Shown here in pieces: positions 7,166 to 10,430 of a stretch of DNA of 10,430 bases; within the stretch, counting starts at the first letter, position 1, and each line of letters opens with the position of its first letter. A model generated the notes under the pieces. The model saw nothing but the letters and a program-made list of their open reading frames with translations. It was not told the DNA's origin and made no database searches. This DNA is from JBAJNN01 sp036881905 (GTDB lineage: Bacteria > Pseudomonadota > Alphaproteobacteria > Rhizobiales > Im1), in the NCBI GenBank assembly GCA_036881905.1, contig JBAJNN010000048.1, positions 1-10,430 on the forward strand, in the 5' to 3' direction. Both the position numbers and the translations under genes were made by a program.

Positions 7166-9058
7166 ATGCTGACGACACTGAGAGGCAAGGCGGCCGGATG
7201 GGTCGCCAAAGGGTTCATTGTGCTTCTGGGGGTGAGTTTCGCCGCTTGGGGCGTATCCGACATTTTTACCGGCCGCCGCAACGATGTGCTGGTCACGGTC
7301 GGCGATCATGACATTACATCTGAACTGTTTTCCGGTGTTCTCAACCGACGTCTTAAGATCCTGTCTGAACAAACCGGGCAGGCCCTCACGCTCGAACAGG
7401 CGCGACAATTCGGTATCGATCGCCAGATTCTGGGGGAATTGGTGCAGGGCGCCGCGCTTGATGAGCAGGGCGATCGGCTGCGGCTTGCTATCCCCGATAG
7501 TGAAATCGCCCGACGTATTGTCGCCAGCCCGTCATTTCACAACGCGCAAGGTGTGTTCGACCGTGACAGATTCGAACATTTGCTCGCCGCCAACGGGTTA
7601 AGCGAAGCCGATTTTGTTCGCTCGGAACGCATGAGGCTGATACGGGTCAGCCTGGCAAGTCCGATAGACCAGCATCTTGAAGCGCCCGAAACTTTAATCA
7701 AGGCCGTCTATGATCATGATCATCAAACCCGCTCCGGGCAATATTTTGTCCTGCCCGATTCATTGGCCGGCCCGTTGCCCGCGCCGTCCGATGCCGACGT
7801 GCAATCCTGGTATGATCTGCACAAAGGCGCTTATACAATGCCGCAATTTCGCAATCTCACGCTGTTGAGCCTGCGACCCGATGATCTGATCGACACCATC
7901 GAAATCAGCGATCATAACCTGAAACAGGCTTACGACACGCGCAAAAGCCAGTTTTCCACCCCCGAAAAGCGACAGGTTCTTTATCTCTCGTTTCAGACCG
8001 AGCAGGATGCTGTAGCCGCCCGCAAACGCCTGGTATCGGGGGCCTCTTTCGCCGATATGGCCAAAGCGCGGGGAGTGTCGCGAGCAGATTACGATCTTGG
8101 CTGGGTGACGCGTGACGACATCGCCGATGAGGTTTTGGGCGCGACCGTCTTTTCATTGGCAAAGGGCCAGATCAGCGAGCCGGTTAAGGGAACATTGTCG
8201 ATAGCGCTGGTGAAAGTGGAGGATATCAAGCCCGCCTTGGTTCAGCCTTTGACCCAGGTCCGCGACGAGCTTCTGGGAGAGCTGAAACGCGAGCGCGTGC
8301 GCGACGAGATTCTCGATCTCCGCGATCGGATCGAGGATCGACGCGCCGACGGTTCCACCTTGGCGGAAATTGCCCGCGATCTCGACCTGCGCCTCATGAC
8401 GGTGGACGCCATCGACGGCTCGGGTTCCGGTCCGGACGGCCATCCGGTGGCCAGCATACCAGCGCGCGCCAAGGTCACCGAAGTTGCTTTCGCAAGCGAT
8501 ATCGGCGTTGAAAACGATCCGGTCGAGACGCCTGATGGCGGCTTTGTCTGGGTTGATGTCGTCGGTGTTACGCCGCAAACCTTAAAGCCTCTCGATCAGG
8601 TGCGCGATGAAGTCATGCGACAATGGCGCGATGAGCAAAAGCGCGAGGCGCTGAAGAAGATGGCGGATCAATTCGTCAAGGATGGCGCCGACGGCGCCGA
8701 CTTTGTCTCTCTTGCCCATGCCGCCGGCGCCGAAATCAAACAAACAGGTCCCATCACGCGCACGGGAATGATCGAGGGCCTCGGTGCATCGGCTGTGAAC
8801 GCCCTGTTTTCGAGCGCCCTTGATCATGTCACATCAGCCTATGACGACAGCAGCGGCACTTATGTGCTCGTTGAACCGACCAAAGCGGACGAACCGGTAT
8901 TCTCACGCGATAGTGATGGCGTAAAAGACATCGCCCAGCGGCTCGCGGCCGGTATGGGCAATGACCTTTTTGGACACTACCAGAAAGATTTGCAGACCAG
9001 GATCGGTGTAAGCCTCAATTCTAGGCTCTGGCGGCGGCTTAACGACCGAACCTCGTAA
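7166..9058 (+). CDS. ppiD: Membrane-anchored peptidyl-prolyl isomerase/chaperone, PpiD-like (SurA_N + PpiC domains)
   Basis: PpiD-like proteins are anchored in the inner membrane and face the periplasm, where they assist folding of exported proteins leaving the Sec channel. The 630-residue product fits the family. It has a short basic N-terminus, one membrane segment at about 11-30 (ending FAAWGVSDIF), and a SurA_N-like chaperone region (about 40-170) with VLVTVGDHDIT and FGIDRQILGELVQGAALDEQG. A PpiC/rotamase-type domain (about 240-355) contains FADMAKARGVSRADYDLGWV and VFSLAKGQISEPVKGTLSIALVKVEDI. A C-terminal region repeats a related pattern (DGGFVWVDVVGVTPQTLKPL). Whether isomerase activity is retained cannot be judged by eye; many PpiD proteins are catalytically weak. 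AAGGA at 7147-7151 is 14 bases before the ATG, a rather long spacing, but MLTTLRGKA matches family starts. A strong promoter and a strong terminator bracket the gene, so it is probably a single-gene transcript. In many Alphaproteobacteria trpE follows it; here it does not. Confidence 0.9.
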   Translation: MLTTLRGKAAGWVAKGFIVLLGVSFAAWGVSDIFTGRRNDVLVTVGDHDITSELFSGVLNRRLKILSEQTGQALTLEQARQFGIDRQILGELVQGAALDEQGDRLRLAIPDSEIARRIVASPSFHNAQGVFDRDRFEHLLAANGLSEADFVRSERMRLIRVSLASPIDQHLEAPETLIKAVYDHDHQTRSGQYFVLPDSLAGPLPAPSDADVQSWYDLHKGAYTMPQFRNLTLLSLRPDDLIDTIEISDHNLKQAYDTRKSQFSTPEKRQVLYLSFQTEQDAVAARKRLVSGASFADMAKARGVSRADYDLGWVTRDDIADEVLGATVFSLAKGQISEPVKGTLSIALVKVEDIKPALVQPLTQVRDELLGELKRERVRDEILDLRDRIEDRRADGSTLAEIARDLDLRLMTVDAIDGSGSGPDGHPVASIPARAKVTEVAFASDIGVENDPVETPDGGFVWVDVVGVTPQTLKPLDQVRDEVMRQWRDEQKREALKKMADQFVKDGADGADFVSLAHAAGAEIKQTGPITRTGMIEGLGASAVNALFSSALDHVTSAYDDSSGTYVLVEPTKADEPVFSRDSDGVKDIAQRLAAGMGNDLFGHYQKDLQTRIGVSLNSRLWRRLNDRTS

Positions 9059-9218
9059 GCTTCATCGCCAATTCCAGCCCATATTCTTCAGCTTCTTGGA
9101 GCATCATGCCTCGGCATGGGAGTGAGCTATCAAGACCGTTTCACTATTTGTCGAGACCTTCAAGCAAACGCCATGCACGAAATCCCGGGGTTTGCCGACG
9201 CGCCTTGCGGCCCGCCCC

Positions 9219-9245
9219 GCAACCGCCCCTAGGGGCGGTTTGCGA
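9219..9245 (+). terminator. Probable intrinsic terminator after ppiD
   Basis: A perfect 20-bp GC-rich palindrome, AACCGCCCCTAGGGGCGGTT, at 9221-9240 can form an eight-pair stem with a four-base loop. It extends outward with GC/GC pairs around one extra base (GCAACC against GGTTTGC). Only short T runs follow (TTT, then CTTTT at 9251-9255), so the U tract is weak. It ends about ten bases before repeat copy 2, 160 bp after the ppiD stop. Confidence 0.65.
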
Positions 9246-9254
9246 TTTACCTTT

Positions 9255-9361
9255 TAGAGCATAATCCGATCCGGAGAGAGCCAAGGCCGGACCAAGATTA
9301 TGCTTAAAAAACAAGAAACCAGAGAATTTTCCGTGATTCCATTGCCACGGAAAATGCTCTA
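9255..9361 (+). repeat. Two-hairpin palindromic repeat, copy 2
   Basis: This 107-bp element has the same TAGAGCAT...ATGCTCTA ends and the same orientation as the copy at 103-208, with nine substitutions and one single-base gap between them. Stem one pairs 9258-9266 with 9296-9304. Stem two pairs AGAGAATTTTCCGTG (9321-9335) with CACGGAAAATGCTCT (9346-9360), 14 of 15 positions complementary. The one mismatch, A9325 against G9356, is shared with copy 1. It lies between the ppiD terminator and trpG and overlaps no gene. The flanking TA on each side would be compatible with TA-target insertion by an IS630/mariner-type enzyme, but TA flanks arise easily by chance. Confidence 0.85.
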
Positions 9362-9383
9362 GAAAACCCTTGCGAGCCTGTTC

Positions 9384-9412
9384 CCCACATCGGCGGGAAG
9401 CAGGGATGTGGG
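9384..9412 (+). other. Hairpin in the trpG leader region
   Basis: CCCACATC (9384-9391) and GATGTGGG (9405-9412) form an eight-base-pair perfect stem with a 13-base loop, 68 bases before the trpG ATG. No T run follows, so it is not a terminator as it stands. No run of Trp codons lies near it, so a classical trp attenuator is not supported. A TAAAAT at 9439-9444 could be a -10 box, but no -35 is seen at the right distance. Function unknown. Confidence 0.3.
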
Positions 9413-9479
9413 CGCCGTCGGGCAGTTCGTGGCGGAAATAAAATCATGTCATGGCTATTGTCGCCTATAAGGCTGAACC

Positions 9480-10055
9480 ATGATTACGCTGATCGATAAT
9501 TATGACAGTTTTACCTATAATCTGTTGCATTATCTCGCGGAAATGGGAGGTAAGATTCAAGTCTATCGCAACGATCGGGTGACGGTCGAACGGGTTCTGG
9601 CTGAAAACCCGCAAGCGATTGTGCTTTCTCCCGGGCCATCGACGCCGAATGAGGCCGGTTTATGCCTTAATCTTATCCGCGCGGCCGGCGGTTTGGTCCC
9701 GCTACTGGGGGTATGCCTCGGCCATCAGGCCATTGGTCAGGCTTATGGTGGCCGGGTGGTCTGTGCTCCGGTTGTCATGCATGGCAAGCGATCGCGGATT
9801 TTCCACTCCGGCCGATCCTTGTTTCACAATATCGACAATGGATTCAGGGCAACCCGTTATCATTCCTTGAGTCTTGAGCGCGAAACCTTCCCGAATTGTC
9901 TGGAAATGACCGCCGAAACCGAAGAGGGGGTTATCATGGGTCTGTCTCATCGTGACCATGAAATCCATGGTGTACAGTTTCACCCTGAGAGTATTGCCAG
10001 CGAACAGGGCCACCGGCTGCTGAAAAACTTTCTTCGTCTGGCGAAAATCCTCTAA
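9480..10055 (+). CDS. trpG: Anthranilate/aminodeoxychorismate synthase glutaminase subunit
   Basis: This subunit hydrolyses glutamine and passes ammonia to the chorismate-binding partner: TrpE for tryptophan synthesis, or PabB for folate. The 191-residue product is a complete class I glutamine amidotransferase. It shows LIDNYDSFTYNL (4-15), VLSPGPSTPNEAG (48-60, oxyanion region), the nucleophile Cys79 in LLGVCLGHQAIGQA, the substrate-contact region PVVMHGK (97-103), RYHSL (126-130), and His168/Glu170 in HGVQFHPESI. AAGG at 9469-9472, seven bases before the ATG, supports the start. The ending SIASEQGHRLLKNFL is close to alphaproteobacterial TrpG. In related genomes the gene is usually preceded by trpE and followed by trpD and trpC. 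Here the repeat and terminator lie upstream, no trpD follows within 260 bp, and the gene appears to stand alone. TrpG and PabA cannot be separated by sequence inspection, and one protein often serves both roles. I see no disruption. Confidence 0.92.
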   Translation: MITLIDNYDSFTYNLLHYLAEMGGKIQVYRNDRVTVERVLAENPQAIVLSPGPSTPNEAGLCLNLIRAAGGLVPLLGVCLGHQAIGQAYGGRVVCAPVVMHGKRSRIFHSGRSLFHNIDNGFRATRYHSLSLERETFPNCLEMTAETEEGVIMGLSHRDHEIHGVQFHPESIASEQGHRLLKNFLRLAKIL

Positions 10056-10317
10056 TATATAGAGTAAAAAAGTAAGCTTTCTGGATCGGTTGGACTTATT
10101 CTGGACTCGGTCCAAATGATTCCGCGATGAACCAGGCCGCAAAGCAACCGTGTTGCCGTGCGGAAAAAGGGGGGGATCGCCCATTCCCCTCTCTGATTCT
10201 TGAAAGAGCGTTCAGCAAACAGGAAAATTCTTTTGCGTTTGTGCGAATCTTGGGCTCAAATGAGGGCAAATATTATGGACTGTAATTCATTTTAAGGTCA
10301 ACACAATGGAGGTAAAA
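10056..10317. other. 262-bp intergenic region with weak hairpin and AT-rich upstream zone
   Basis: No coding sequence is supported here. TTGGAC (10090-10095) and GTCCAA (10110-10115) can pair around a 14-base loop, but no T tract follows. A G7 run lies near 10171-10177. Upstream of the next gene, TATTAT at 10271-10276 is a good -10 match, but the nearest -35-like TTGGGC (10250-10255) leaves only a 15-bp spacer, so the promoter call is weak. No trpD remnant was noticed. Confidence 0.5.
10308..10312 (+). promoter_or_regulatory. Strong ribosome binding site of the right-edge gene
   Basis: GGAGG lies five bases before the ATG at 10318. An in-frame ATG at 10306 overlaps the GGAGG, so the 10318 start is favoured. 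It is the best Shine-Dalgarno match in the window. Confidence 0.75.
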
Positions 10318-10430
10318 ATGACTGCTCAAATTCAACAATCGAACGTGCCGCAGGCTCAGACCGATGGTCGGGATTCTTCAAGGAGGAAAATCACCTTCCA
10401 TTCGGCGTATGGCCCCGGGTTTTGCCCGTG
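10318..10430 (+). CDS. Unrecognised protein, N-terminal 37 codons (3' end outside window)
   Basis: An open frame begins MTAQIQQSNVPQ and runs off the window with no stop. The visible part has a polar, Gln-rich start (residues 1-14), a charged patch DGRDSSRRK (16-24) and then ITFHSAYGPGFCP. It contains no signal peptide, membrane segment or known motif that I can identify, and a second GGAGG-like run inside (AAGGAGG) is probably coincidental. The start is well supported by GGAGG with five-base spacing and an AT-rich upstream region. That suggests a well-translated gene with its own promoter rather than a trpG operon member. It is clearly not trpD, the usual neighbour of trpG. Function unknown. 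Confidence 0.6.
   Translation, partial: MTAQIQQSNVPQAQTDGRDSSRRKITFHSAYGPGFCP

Larger units (their letters stand above)
9059..9479. other. 421-bp gene-free interval between ppiD and trpG
   Basis: This interval holds a small inverted repeat CATGCCTCGGCATG, the ppiD terminator (9219-9245), the second palindromic repeat (9255-9361) and a hairpin (9384-9412). I translated the parts outside the repeat and saw no trpE-like motif in the frames I checked, although trpE is commonly found at this position. The only plus-strand ORF of note (9106-9264, 52 codons) ends inside the repeat and resembles nothing I know. Confidence 0.7.

Noticed and set aside
9106..9264. 52-codon plus-strand ORF after ppiD with a GGAG upstream
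   Set aside because: It runs through the terminator palindrome and stops inside the repeat; Arg/Pro-rich sequence without similarity, so likely chance.
9446..9499. Possible trp leader peptide (17 codons) overlapping the trpG start
   Set aside because: Only one Trp codon, overlaps the trpG coding region and has no following terminator/antiterminator structure.
10050..10064. CTCTA/TAGAG inverted repeat at the trpG stop, considered as a terminator
   Set aside because: Stem is only five AT-rich pairs and is followed by an A run rather than a T run on the trpG strand.
9702..10184. Minus-strand frame of 160 codons overlapping trpG
   Set aside because: Overlaps the catalytic core of trpG on the opposite strand; no family similarity and no ribosome binding site seen.
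1..10430. CRISPR array, tRNA, rRNA, toxin-antitoxin or phage module
   Set aside because: No regularly spaced repeats, cloverleaf sequences or matching protein families were seen on either strand.

Overview
The window looks like part of an alphaproteobacterial chromosome with moderately high GC. The evidence is gene content and order. A divergent pair of units, tpiA-secG-pyrG-(mscS)-kdsA on the minus strand and ppiD followed by trpG on the plus strand, corresponds to a block that I recall as conserved in Rhodospirillales, Rhizobiales and Caulobacterales. No species is named, because no marker in the window goes below class level with certainty.

Layout. Positions 1-105 hold the last 34 codons of an IS481-family transposase. 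It runs directly into a 106-bp two-hairpin repeat (103-208). From 206 to 1169 on the minus strand lies kdsA, which is broken: one extra base near 1045-1046, an in-frame TAA at 800-802, and a conserved Asp changed to Asn. Upstream of it on the same strand come a large DUF3772/MscS-type mechanosensitive channel gene (1192-3780), intact pyrG (3839-5464), secG (5612-5998) and tpiA (6108-6935). A 230-bp divergent promoter region separates tpiA from ppiD (7166-9058), which ends before a strong palindromic terminator (9219-9245). A second, same-orientation copy of the repeat (9255-9361, about 91% identical) follows, then trpG/pabA (9480-10055). A 262-bp AT-richer spacer leads to the first 37 codons of an unrecognised gene with a very good ribosome binding site (10318 to the window end).

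How the parts relate. The conserved block is intact from tpiA to pyrG and in ppiD. Its edges are disturbed: eno, which commonly follows kdsA, is absent; trpE, which commonly sits between ppiD and trpG, is absent; trpD/trpC do not follow trpG. Each edge carries a copy of the same palindromic repeat, and one also carries an IS remnant. The simplest reading is a genome with mobile-element activity, rearrangement and gene decay at this locus. The kdsA lesions raise the question of whether the cell makes Kdo from another gene copy or has lost it.

No CRISPR array, tRNA, rRNA, phage module or recognisable defence system is present. I found no convincing new multi-gene system. The second-look items are the decayed kdsA, the repeat pair at both synteny edges, the orphan trpG and the unidentified gene at the right edge.
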